Positions 18,435 to 26,035 of a stretch of 64,000 bases of DNA are shown one piece after another; within the stretch, counting starts at the first letter, position 1; each line of letters begins with the position of its first letter. The notes under the pieces were generated by a model, which saw only the letters and a program-made list of their open reading frames with translations, was not told the DNA's origin and did not search any database. The position numbers and the translations under genes were made by a program. Source of the DNA: Enteractinococcus fodinae. Its GTDB lineage: Bacteria > Actinomycetota > Actinomycetes > Actinomycetales > Micrococcaceae. The DNA lies in NCBI RefSeq assembly GCF_031458395.1, contig NZ_JAVDYJ010000001.1, forward strand, positions 310,001 through 374,000. The letters run 5' to 3'.

Positions 18435-19976
18435 ATGAAAACATTCGTTGCTGAGGCCAAACGCACGGCACAAGCATGGGTCGATGAAAATCTAGACAGA
18501 CTGCTGGATTGGCACACCCATATCTGGGAGCTGGCCGAACCTGCGTGGCGTGAGTACCGTTCCCAACAATGGTATGTTGAACGGCTTCGGGAAGAAGGCT
18601 TCGTCGTCGAGGACGGCTCAGCCGGCATGCCAACGGCCTTTTGCGCCACGTGGTCCAATGGTGACGGACCGACACTGCTCACCTATGCCGAATACGATGC
18701 GGTGCCAGGAAATAGCCAGGCTGCTGTTACCAGTCAGCAACCCCATGAGGGAACCTCGAGCTTCGCACCAGGCCACACTGACCCCCATTCCGCACTCGGG
18801 ATCTCTACGCTGGCCGGTATCCTCGCTGCCAAGCATGCCATGATCGAACATGACATCGCCGGCACCATCCGATACACCGGTGAACCAGCAGAGAAGATGC
18901 ATGGGTCAAAGATCGTTCATGGGCTGCGCGGTTACTATGACAATGTGGATGGGATCGTCTCATTTCACCCCTTCTACATGCTGCCGCTGTGTAACACGGC
19001 CCGGTGGGACACCCAATGCGGTGCCTACTACAGCAAGGTCTATACCTTTACCTGCGACAGTGCCGAAACCTGGCAGATCTCCAGTGCCGACCCGAATTCG
19101 CCAATTCCCGCTTCGCATTCAGCCGCTCGGGCTCCGGGCGCGAATGTTGCGCTCATGCAGATGTACACGTCGGCCCGCGTCATGCAAGATGCGATGCTGC
19201 CCGCCACCGGCGGTTGGAGTTTCTCCGATGCGATTCTCACTGACGGACAAGCTACCGCTGATAATCTGCCGCAACGCGTGGCACGCATTCAGTTCTCTTG
19301 GCGCACCCCCGACATTGAGATGGCAGAACACGTGCTGGCGGTCCTTGACCGAAATGCGGAGCATGCGGCAGCTATGGCGCACTGTGAGGTCGACGACCGG
19401 TGGATCGCCCGCAGCCGTCCGGGACGCACCAACCATGTCATGGCCGAGGTCTTGTACGAAAACCTAGCGTCAGTGGGGGCCCCGCAGTATGGTCCCGAGG
19501 CTGTGGCCATCGCACAAGACATCCAGCGAAACCTTGGTCTTCCCCCGAGCGAGAAGCCCTTTCTTGCCGAAACCGAACAGCTCATCGAGCCGGTCGAGGC
19601 CGAGCGGCAGTTGCGTGAGTCCATGCCGGCCTGGCAGCGGAACTGGACAAGTGACGATTACGTGGAGATGTCGCACTACGCGCCCTTGGTGCGCTTCTAT
19701 GTCTCCCGCCCAGCATTGCAACCTGTGCCAGGCGCGGGACCATACCCTGCCTGGGTGATGAACGCATTGGGCGGCATCCCCGAAACCATCGCTCCGACCA
19801 TTGAAGTTGCGGGCAAGACTGTCGCGACGACATTCCTCGACCTGTTCACCAACCCTGAACGGCTCGCGGAGGCGAAAGCTGAGTTCGATCGTCGGGCTCA
19901 GGAAGATCCTATGCCGGCGCTTCTGCCGGCCGATTTTGAGCCGCCGATCGACCTGCCCTGGCCCGAATACCGATAG
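18435..19976 (+). CDS. M20-family amidohydrolase, AbgB-like, with altered metal site
   Basis: Protein of 513 residues similar overall to the M20D amidohydrolases of the AbgB group: N-terminal catalytic part, lid domain, and the catalytic part resumed at the C-terminus. The usual Gly-His-x-Cys-Gly-His motif is here Gly-His-Thr-Asp-Pro-His (113-118). The usual Pro-Ala-Glu-Glu is Pro-Ala-Glu-Lys (151-154), so the Cys and one Glu metal ligand are replaced by Asp and Lys. Family enzymes cleave amide bonds of N-acyl or N-aminobenzoyl amino acids. A role in releasing the amino or guanidino compound from a conjugate would fit the island. Either the site is rearranged or metal binding is weakened. Confidence 0.8.
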   Translation: MKTFVAEAKRTAQAWVDENLDRLLDWHTHIWELAEPAWREYRSQQWYVERLREEGFVVEDGSAGMPTAFCATWSNGDGPTLLTYAEYDAVPGNSQAAVTSQQPHEGTSSFAPGHTDPHSALGISTLAGILAAKHAMIEHDIAGTIRYTGEPAEKMHGSKIVHGLRGYYDNVDGIVSFHPFYMLPLCNTARWDTQCGAYYSKVYTFTCDSAETWQISSADPNSPIPASHSAARAPGANVALMQMYTSARVMQDAMLPATGGWSFSDAILTDGQATADNLPQRVARIQFSWRTPDIEMAEHVLAVLDRNAEHAAAMAHCEVDDRWIARSRPGRTNHVMAEVLYENLASVGAPQYGPEAVAIAQDIQRNLGLPPSEKPFLAETEQLIEPVEAERQLRESMPAWQRNWTSDDYVEMSHYAPLVRFYVSRPALQPVPGAGPYPAWVMNALGGIPETIAPTIEVAGKTVATTFLDLFTNPERLAEAKAEFDRRAQEDPMPALLPADFEPPIDLPWPEYR

Positions 19977-20052
19977 TCAATGGTATCTCCGGCGTCAAGA
20001 CGCTTTTGACCCAATATGACCATGCTCTCCACTGCAACAGGACTATGACATT

Positions 20053-21465
20053 ATGAGTTACCCCATCGAGTCGAATGCACCATCAGTAACAGGGTTCCGC
20101 ACTCAAGACCCACGTACCAACGAAGTCCTAGAGGTCTTTGATTACCTCAGTGATGAACAAGTGAGCGCGGCGCTCGCCGCAGCTCAGGAGGCGTCCACGC
20201 ACTGGAAGACGCGAAGCGTAGCAGACCGGGCTGACATTGCGTATCGCGTAGCTGACCTGATTCATGAACGGCGTGCAGAACTCGCCCAGATTGCCGCGAT
20301 AGAAATAGGCAAAGCGGTAGATCAAGTTGACGCGGAGCTGCAAGAATGCGTTGACATTTGTCGTTATTACGCAGAGCACGGCCCACGGTTCGCAGCCGAA
20401 GAAATACTCTCCGATGACAAGAACCGTCGCGCGGTATTACAGCGTCGACCGCTGGGTGTCCTGTTGGGCATCATGCCCTGGAACTTCCCCTACTACCAGG
20501 TTGCACGCTTTGTCGCGCCGAATCTGGTGCTCGGCAACTCCATCGTATTGAAACACGCTGAGACGTGTCCGCGTTCCGCTCTGGCGCTGGAACAGGTTTT
20601 TCTGGACGGGGGAGTGCCCGAAGGTGTGTACCAGAACATGTTTGTCACTCACGGTCAGATTGAAAAGATTATCGCCGATGACCGGATCCAGGGAGTCTCA
20701 CTCACCGGTTCCGAACGGGCTGGAGCTGCCGTTGCGGCTACGGCGGGGAGCTACCTCAAAAAGGTTGTGCTTGAGTTAGGTGGTTCGGATGCCCATATCT
20801 ATCTTTCGGCGGCTGACATTCGAGCCGCTGCCCGGCAGGCGGTCGATCAGCGCATGGATAATATGGGCCAGGCGTGCACCTCGAATAAACGGCTCCTCGT
20901 GCACGAAGGGTTTTACGACGAGTTCGTTGACGAAGCGGTCCAGTATGTTTCGAGTCTCGAACAGGGTGACCCCCTCCAGCCTCGTCAAGGAACTTACTAT
21001 CCGCTGTCTTCAGAAGCAGCCGCTGATAACCTCATCCAGCAACTTCAGCGGGCTGTTGATCAAGGCGCGACTTTGTTGACCGGGGGTGAGCGCTTGAACG
21101 CCCCAGGGGCCTGGGTCCGGCCTGCGGTGCTCACCGATGTCACGGAGAGCATGGATGCCTATCGGGAAGAATTTTTCGGACCGGTTGTCACCATTTACAA
21201 GATCCGTAATGAGGAAGACGCGGTCACCATGGCCAATGATTCGCCCTTTGGTCTGGCGGGGGCGGTCTTCTCTGAGGACCGTACACAAGCAGAACGAGTC
21301 GCCCAGCAGCTCGATGTCGGCATGAGCCACGTCAATATTGGCGGGTCCGAAGCCGCGGATATGCCATTTGGGGGCGTAAAGCATTCGGGGTTTGGCCGTG
21401 AGTTGGGGCCTCTCGGTATGGATGAATTCGTCAATAAGCGGTTGTACTATATCAACAAAACATAA
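20053..21465 (+). CDS. NAD(P)-dependent aldehyde dehydrogenase (semialdehyde type)
   Basis: Aldehyde dehydrogenase of 470 residues. The substrate-channel segment PWNFPYYQVAR, the oxyanion/general-base ELGGSD (Glu near 243), and the nucleophile Cys275 in MGQACTSNKR are all present, as is the C-terminal PFGGVKHSGFGRELG. It resembles succinate-semialdehyde dehydrogenases. As last gene of the island it probably oxidises the aldehyde made by the ThDP decarboxylase, plausibly 4-guanidinobutanal to 4-guanidinobutyrate. A weak 4-bp hairpin with TTTT lies in the 76-bp gap upstream (near 19992-20007), which may lower read-through from the M20 gene. A hairpin terminator follows the stop. Confidence 0.87.
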   Translation: MSYPIESNAPSVTGFRTQDPRTNEVLEVFDYLSDEQVSAALAAAQEASTHWKTRSVADRADIAYRVADLIHERRAELAQIAAIEIGKAVDQVDAELQECVDICRYYAEHGPRFAAEEILSDDKNRRAVLQRRPLGVLLGIMPWNFPYYQVARFVAPNLVLGNSIVLKHAETCPRSALALEQVFLDGGVPEGVYQNMFVTHGQIEKIIADDRIQGVSLTGSERAGAAVAATAGSYLKKVVLELGGSDAHIYLSAADIRAAARQAVDQRMDNMGQACTSNKRLLVHEGFYDEFVDEAVQYVSSLEQGDPLQPRQGTYYPLSSEAAADNLIQQLQRAVDQGATLLTGGERLNAPGAWVRPAVLTDVTESMDAYREEFFGPVVTIYKIRNEEDAVTMANDSPFGLAGAVFSEDRTQAERVAQQLDVGMSHVNIGGSEAADMPFGGVKHSGFGRELGPLGMDEFVNKRLYYINKT

Positions 21466-21502
21466 TGGTAAGTCCCCGACGGGACCACTACTGGGGTGAA
21501 GG

Positions 21503-21545
21503 AGCTGCCAGCCGTGCTCAACGGAACGGCTGGCAGCTAACTCGG
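21503..21545 (+). terminator. terminator at end of the catabolic island
   Basis: A 13-bp perfect inverted repeat (21503-21515 with 21526-21538), 10-nt loop, 38 bases after the aldehyde dehydrogenase stop. It lacks a long T run but lies exactly between two convergent genes. Confidence 0.65.
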
Positions 21546-21577
21546 TTATCTATTGCGCAGGTTAGCGATTCAGAGCT

Positions 21578-22657
21578 CTACCAGTCGTATCCGTTGGAGC
21601 TGAGCAGTCGGACGGTGCACTCTGGAGTCTCGCGGTATGAGCGGAGTGTCCAGGTGGAAGAATCGCTTGCGTCGATGTGGTCATTGTCCGTGTAAGTCTG
21701 ATCATAAGTCACATGATCGTCGCCCGACAGGCAGACTGTATCCACACCGATGGGTCCGCCCACGTCGATGTCGTGAGGATTGACAACATCCCCGGTGAGA
21801 TCTCCGTTCGATAACTCTTCGAAGTTTTCAATGTCGAGACTGATGAGACTCTCGTAGCTGCCAAGCCCCTCGGTAAACTCAAGGCGCAGATCCGGGATGG
21901 TAGCACCTGACGGCAGCGTATAATCCGAAGAATCAACATAGACGTATCCGAAGGCATATCCACCGGGGAGCACGACGTTCGGATAGACGGCATGCGAAGA
22001 CCCGGTGCCTAGCGTTTCGCCATCTGAATCGACCGCCCGGCCGCTCACTTCAACACGAGAAATGGCTTCATCGGTCTGGTTCTGCACAATAAAAGGAAAC
22101 GTGGTGTTCTCTTCTGAGCGGTTAATCGCCACGACAGAGACTTCCCCTGCCTCGCCTGCCGGTAGAGCTTCCTCGTCTCCGATGACGGTGAGCGATGAAT
22201 ACGCCAGGGGAGTGTTGAGAATGTCATCTGAACCTTCAGAGGCAGCGTCGATTTCCGCGTCCGGAGTCTCGAGGAGCTCTTCGAGCTCCTGGGGGTCCAT
22301 CTCAAAGAAGTCCTCAGGGTTCTGCAGCTCATCTTCCAATATAGAAACGAAAGCGCTCGCGATAAGGGTGACGACGAGTGCCACCACCAGCGACACCGCA
22401 CCGGTAATAATCCCCGCGATGCCTTGGCCCTTGCCCCTGCGCTTGACGACAGCGAAAATTCCCAGGCCGATAGCCACCAAGCCGAGCAAAAATGAGATGA
22501 AGCCGATGAAAGGGATGAAGGCCAGCAAGAGGGAGATGATCCCCACGACCATCGCGGCGATGCCGAAGCCCCTACGCTGCTGTGGAGCTGGGGGCTGGGG
22601 CGGATAGCCACCCGAAGAGTAAGGGTCAGGCTGAGTTGGGTATGGTTCGTACGTCAT
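21578..22657 (-). CDS. DUF4190-like membrane protein with extracytoplasmic domain
   Basis: Protein of 359 residues. A Pro/Tyr/Gln-rich cytoplasmic start (residues 1-28) is followed by two hydrophobic segments (about 30-65 and 75-105) of the DUF4190 type found in many actinobacteria. An acidic linker (about 110-145) and a C-terminal domain of about 210 residues without membrane segments complete it. The C-terminal part resembles DUF4352-like immunoglobulin-fold surface domains in length and Gly/Asp/Ser-rich strands. It is probably anchored in the membrane with the long domain outside. It is convergent with the aldehyde dehydrogenase gene and alone in its unit. No function can be assigned. Confidence 0.7.
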   Translation of the reverse strand: MTYEPYPTQPDPYSSGGYPPQPPAPQQRRGFGIAAMVVGIISLLLAFIPFIGFISFLLGLVAIGLGIFAVVKRRGKGQGIAGIITGAVSLVVALVVTLIASAFVSILEDELQNPEDFFEMDPQELEELLETPDAEIDAASEGSDDILNTPLAYSSLTVIGDEEALPAGEAGEVSVVAINRSEENTTFPFIVQNQTDEAISRVEVSGRAVDSDGETLGTGSSHAVYPNVVLPGGYAFGYVYVDSSDYTLPSGATIPDLRLEFTEGLGSYESLISLDIENFEELSNGDLTGDVVNPHDIDVGGPIGVDTVCLSGDDHVTYDQTYTDNDHIDASDSSTWTLRSYRETPECTVRLLSSNGYDW

Positions 22658-22974
22658 TCAAGATGCTTTCGGTGGGATGATCTGCGAGTGGAAAGTGGCT
22701 CAACAAGGTGGCCATAAACCCCGAAGGGGTGAGAGGTGGAGCCGCTTAATACGTTACTTCACTAACAAGACAAAGTTATCAGCAGTCCGTATGTGCTCGA
22801 TATACAAGACACACGAAGTCTGCCTGACCTCTTGACGATCAATCTAGGCCCACTCGCTCAGCGATCATCGGCCGACACCGTTTACTCTTGTTCCAGATCC
22901 CAACAATCGAAGACCACCATTGAGCGGATCAAAGCGCCTGGGATAAGACCCCGCTGGCGAAGTGGCGGTGTCGC
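22658..22974. other. intergenic region, nothing assigned
   Basis: About 320 bases hold the promoter of the DUF4190-like gene. The only visible structure is a short hairpin ACCCC-GAA-GGGGT at 22718-22730. No tRNA or ORF worth calling was seen on either strand. Confidence 0.5.
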
Positions 22975-23385
22975 TTACTCGAGAGTGCGTTTAAGTGTCT
23001 GACGCTCCTTTTCAAGCTTGCGCACTCTGCGGCCGAGTTTAAAGAGCCGCACTGAGCCGAAAAGCCCCATGATGAGCATGCCGGCGATCGCTGCGAAGAG
23101 CATAGCAACGCCCAAGGGAAGCGTGAAAGCCCAACCTAAGTAGGCAAAATCTGCCGGGACGTTGTTCTGCAGAATGAAAATCAGCAACATGATCAATACG
23201 AGTGCACCCAGAATCAGTGCTATCCAGGTGGCTCCGGTGAAACCCTGTTTCTGATGTTCATCAAGAGTGGGATCAGTTCTTACTTCTGGACGGTGCTCTT
23301 GTGGCGAGTCACTAATAGGCCAGGGCTGTGCCTCGGTGGCCGGGACCTGTGGTTGGTTTTCTGAAGGATCAGACGTCTGGGCCAT
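22975..23385 (-). CDS. LapA-domain membrane protein
   Basis: Protein of 136 residues with a polar N-terminal tail of about 50 residues, then two closely spaced membrane helices (about 52-73 and 88-110) separated by a loop containing the LapA/DUF1049 signature LQNNVPADFAYLGWAF. A basic C-terminal helix rich in Lys and Arg (LGRRVRKLEKERQTLKRTL) follows. In enterobacteria LapA-domain proteins assist envelope regulation; in actinobacteria their role is not known. Monocistronic. Confidence 0.8.
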   Translation of the reverse strand: MAQTSDPSENQPQVPATEAQPWPISDSPQEHRPEVRTDPTLDEHQKQGFTGATWIALILGALVLIMLLIFILQNNVPADFAYLGWAFTLPLGVAMLFAAIAGMLIMGLFGSVRLFKLGRRVRKLEKERQTLKRTLE

Positions 23386-23613
23386 GACAGTTTCCTGTTT
23401 CGTCGTCGAGGTATTTTCTGTTGAGGTTACCAGGAGTCCCCTCGTTGAATTGAGGGTTGACCACGCCGATTAGTCAATTGCCGAGGCCATTCCAGGCTTG
23501 TTGAGAATAATTGTTTCTGGTGGGGCTCATGGCTTTTTGCACACGTAGATTTTCCCGGGTGCTTTGGAAAGACTTGATCCAGTCTTGCGCCACGGCCCTC
23601 ACATGCTCGTCGT

Positions 23614-23657
23614 GTGTCATTGACAATAGTGTGTCATGCACAGTATAGTGTGAGATG
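23614..23657 (+). promoter_or_regulatory. strong promoter with tandem GTGTCAT repeats; leaderless start for PadR gene
   Basis: A perfect -35 hexamer TTGACA (23620-23625) and -10 TATAGT (23644-23649) are separated by 18 bases. Transcription would begin at about 23656, at the GTG start codon itself. GTGTCAT occurs twice (23614-23620 and 23631-23637), 17 bases apart and overlapping the promoter, which suits autorepression. Confidence 0.75.
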
Positions 23658-23995
23658 TGGACGAAGACTTTGAGCCCCATCTCCAAGAATTGCGGCGCGG
23701 CACCGTGGTGTTGGCTTGTCTGCGTTTGCTGCTCACTCCCGGCTATGGCTATGGATTGCTGCAAGACCTCGAGACCGCAGGGTTCGATACTGAAGCAAAC
23801 ACGCTGTATCCGCTACTGAGACGGCTGGAGAAGCAAGGGTATCTGACCAGTCATTGGGATACCGCAGAGTCCAGGCCACGAAAGTTTTATCAAACCTCTG
23901 AGGCAGGTCGTCGGCTAACGGACGCGATGCAACACCACTGGGATGAACTCAGTCGGGCCATCGCTGACCTACCAGACGACCCGCCGCATGCCTGA
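23657..23995 (+). CDS. PadR-family transcriptional regulator
   Basis: Protein of 112 residues. The N-terminal winged helix has the PadR signature (LQDLETAGFDTEANTLYPLLRRLEKQGYL, about residues 35-63), then a wing and a short dimerisation helix. The start is GTG 23657 without any ribosome site, but with a near-consensus promoter placed for a leaderless mRNA. PadR proteins repress stress or transport genes. The stop lies inside the ribosome site of the next gene, so the two are coupled, and PadR probably controls this pair. Confidence 0.88.
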   Translation: MDEDFEPHLQELRRGTVVLACLRLLLTPGYGYGLLQDLETAGFDTEANTLYPLLRRLEKQGYLTSHWDTAESRPRKFYQTSEAGRRLTDAMQHHWDELSRAIADLPDDPPHA

Positions 23996-24005
23996 GGAGT
24001 ACGCT

Positions 24006-24983
24006 ATGACAACCTCACTGACCCAACGCTATATCGCGGCAACCATTGAGGGCTTACCCGAAAAACTTCGCAGCGAAGTGCGCCCGGAATTAGAAGCCTC
24101 GATCGCCGACGCAGTCGACGCCCGGATGACGGACGGTGTAGATCACGACACCGCGGAACGTGAGGTGCTCACTGAGCTGGGTGACCCCGCAGTCCTGGCA
24201 GCCGGTTATGCTGACCGTCCGCTACAGCTGATCGGGCCGCGTTACTACCCGGCCTGGTCGCGATTGTTGAAACGACTACTGGTCCTCATCATGCCACTGG
24301 TATTCGTTCTCGTGGCTTTCGCTCAGGTCATAGCCAGTGGTGACATCGGTACGGTGATTGCTGAAGCCATTGTGGCCACCATGTCGACCGGCCTGCACAT
24401 CTGCTTCTGGGTCACGCTGTCGTTTGCCATCATAGAGCGCACCGGCGCAGATCTGGGCATGGAGTGGAGCCTAGAGGATCTCCCTGAACCGCGCGAAGAC
24501 CGCCCGGGGGCTGGAGATCTTATAGCTTCGCTAGTCTTCATCGGCATCGTCCTGGTGGCGTTGATTTGGGATCAGACCGTTGGGTTCATTCGGATCTTCG
24601 ACGAGCGCGTGACGGTACTCAACCCTGAGCTGTGGCCGTGGACGATGGCCGGGTTCCTGGCACTACTTGCGCTAGACGTTATCTTCGCAGTCGCACTGTA
24701 TCGACGCGGCGGATGGAATGTACCCATGGCAGTGCTGAACACGGCCTTGAGCGTGTTGATCTTCAGTTGGTTCATCATCCTGCTGGCGCGCGGTGAACTG
24801 TTTAGTGCCGATCTGTTGAGATTAGCTGTCGATAACGGGATACGTGCTGATGCTCAGCACACGCTAGCCGTCGTGTTTGGTTTCGGTGTAGGTCTCGTAG
24901 CCGTTTGGGACATCATCGACGGTTGGGTCAAAACGTATCGAGCGAACTCAGCCGGCGTTGAACAACAACCAGCCGCCACCTAG
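24006..24983 (+). CDS. HAAS/permease-prefix-domain membrane protein
   Basis: Protein of 325 residues from ATG 24006 (TGAGGAG upstream, partly inside the padR end). Residues 1-80 form the HAAS-type helical domain (RYIAATIEGLPEKLR, then LTELGDPAVLAAGYADRP) that accompanies PadR regulators. About six hydrophobic segments follow. PadR/HAAS pairs are common in Gram-positive bacteria and are thought to sense membrane or antibiotic stress, but the mechanism is not established. The last 36 bases overlap the convergent M50 gene. Confidence 0.8.
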   Translation: MTTSLTQRYIAATIEGLPEKLRSEVRPELEASIADAVDARMTDGVDHDTAEREVLTELGDPAVLAAGYADRPLQLIGPRYYPAWSRLLKRLLVLIMPLVFVLVAFAQVIASGDIGTVIAEAIVATMSTGLHICFWVTLSFAIIERTGADLGMEWSLEDLPEPREDRPGAGDLIASLVFIGIVLVALIWDQTVGFIRIFDERVTVLNPELWPWTMAGFLALLALDVIFAVALYRRGGWNVPMAVLNTALSVLIFSWFIILLARGELFSADLLRLAVDNGIRADAQHTLAVVFGFGVGLVAVWDIIDGWVKTYRANSAGVEQQPAAT

Positions 24984-25685
24984 TAAACAGCCGACACAGA
25001 TCAACCAGAAGACGGCGATCCAAAAACCCGCTGGCAAACGGGTCAGGCGGGCCAGCTGATCGGCATCACTCAGAGTGCCAGATTGTGGGCGACGGCGACT
25101 GCGCTGCAATGCGACAACCGCACGCGGAGCGACCAGCAGCAGCGACCACACCAACAGGTAGGCGGTAATAGAAATAACCTCGCCGCTGGCAGTCCAAGAC
25201 AGGACGGCCACCCCGCCACCGGTTACCAACACGACCCATAGGCCGTAAAAGTTGCGGATAAACACCAGCATGAGCGCGCACAGCAGTACGAGCGCCCACA
25301 GCATCGCTGCTGCATAACCGGAACTGACCAGCCAGGCGCCAGCGAGGCCGACAACCGCTGGCGCGGGATAGCCAGCTAACAGTGTTGCCACCATGCCGGG
25401 ACCGGTGGGCTTACCGCGGGACAAGGTTAGCCCAGAGGTATCCGAATGCAAGCGGATACCACGTAGCTTTCGCCCCACCAGCACACCTATCAACGCATGC
25501 CCAACTTCATGCAACAGGGTCGCTAAATGCCGTACTACGCGGTAACCAAAAGTTGACCACGTGAGCACAAGAGCAGCCAAACCAATAGCTAACACCCATA
25601 CTTCGGGTAAAGACGGTTGGACACTAGTTGAACGTTGCCATAAATCTTCGAGCACCAGCCAACTTATAGCAGACCTGGCTGACAA
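24948..25685 (-). CDS. M50-type membrane metalloprotease
   Basis: Membrane protein of up to 245 residues. The zinc motif His-Glu-Val-Gly-His near residue 76, in a hydrophobic setting, places it in the M50 (site-2-protease-like) peptidases. The second metal motif is not obvious: the usual NxxPxxxxDG is replaced by a GYPAPAVVG loop, as in the M50B/DUF-type members. About six hydrophobic segments are visible. The start is uncertain: TTG 25685 is given, but it has no clear ribosome site and a later start is possible. The gene overlaps the HAAS gene tail to tail by 36 bases. Confidence 0.75.
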   Translation of the reverse strand: MSARSAISWLVLEDLWQRSTSVQPSLPEVWVLAIGLAALVLTWSTFGYRVVRHLATLLHEVGHALIGVLVGRKLRGIRLHSDTSGLTLSRGKPTGPGMVATLLAGYPAPAVVGLAGAWLVSSGYAAAMLWALVLLCALMLVFIRNFYGLWVVLVTGGGVAVLSWTASGEVISITAYLLVWSLLLVAPRAVVALQRSRRRPQSGTLSDADQLARLTRLPAGFWIAVFWLICVGCLLGGGWLLFNAG

Positions 25686-25957
25686 TTCGGTGACTCACCT
25701 GTGAGAATGCTGACCCTCGAACATTAAACCCAACACAAACCTAGCGTAAACCTGCGCGGAGCCAACACTTCTTCTCGCGTTGAAGCTAGCCGCCAGCACA
25801 CAAACACCGTGAAGCAAACTGGCCAGATAGCTAGTGATTGCAACACCGGCCCCTCATAGCCTGTGAATTAGCTGAGATCTAGGTCACCATTACCTCTACG
25901 GAGGCGATGCGCAGACTGTTTATCCAGCGCTCACACACAAGGAGAGGTCGATCAGTC
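25686..25957. other. intergenic region ahead of the exopolysaccharide locus
   Basis: About 270 bases without a credible gene. This stretch must hold the promoter of the long polysaccharide operon; no consensus -35/-10 pair or regulator box stood out by eye. The leader ORF starts at 25958. Confidence 0.4.
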
Positions 25958-26035
25958 ATGGCGACGTCGAAACCGCATTTCAGTGCGCGGAGCCACGTAA
26001 GTAACGATGTTCAGTTTCGTGGTGAGTTCCGATGA
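25958..26035 (+). CDS. 25-residue leader ORF coupled to the polysaccharide operon
   Basis: A short ORF with ATG at 25958, preceded by AAGGAGAGG about 10 bases upstream, ends in TGA overlapping the ATG of the dehydratase gene (ATGA at 26032-26035). It encodes a basic 25-residue peptide (starts MATSKPHFSARS, ends FRGEFR) with no signal sequence. The ribosome site and exact stop/start overlap suggest translational coupling and perhaps attenuation; the peptide itself may have no function. It could also be chance. Confidence 0.45.
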   Translation: MATSKPHFSARSHVSNDVQFRGEFR

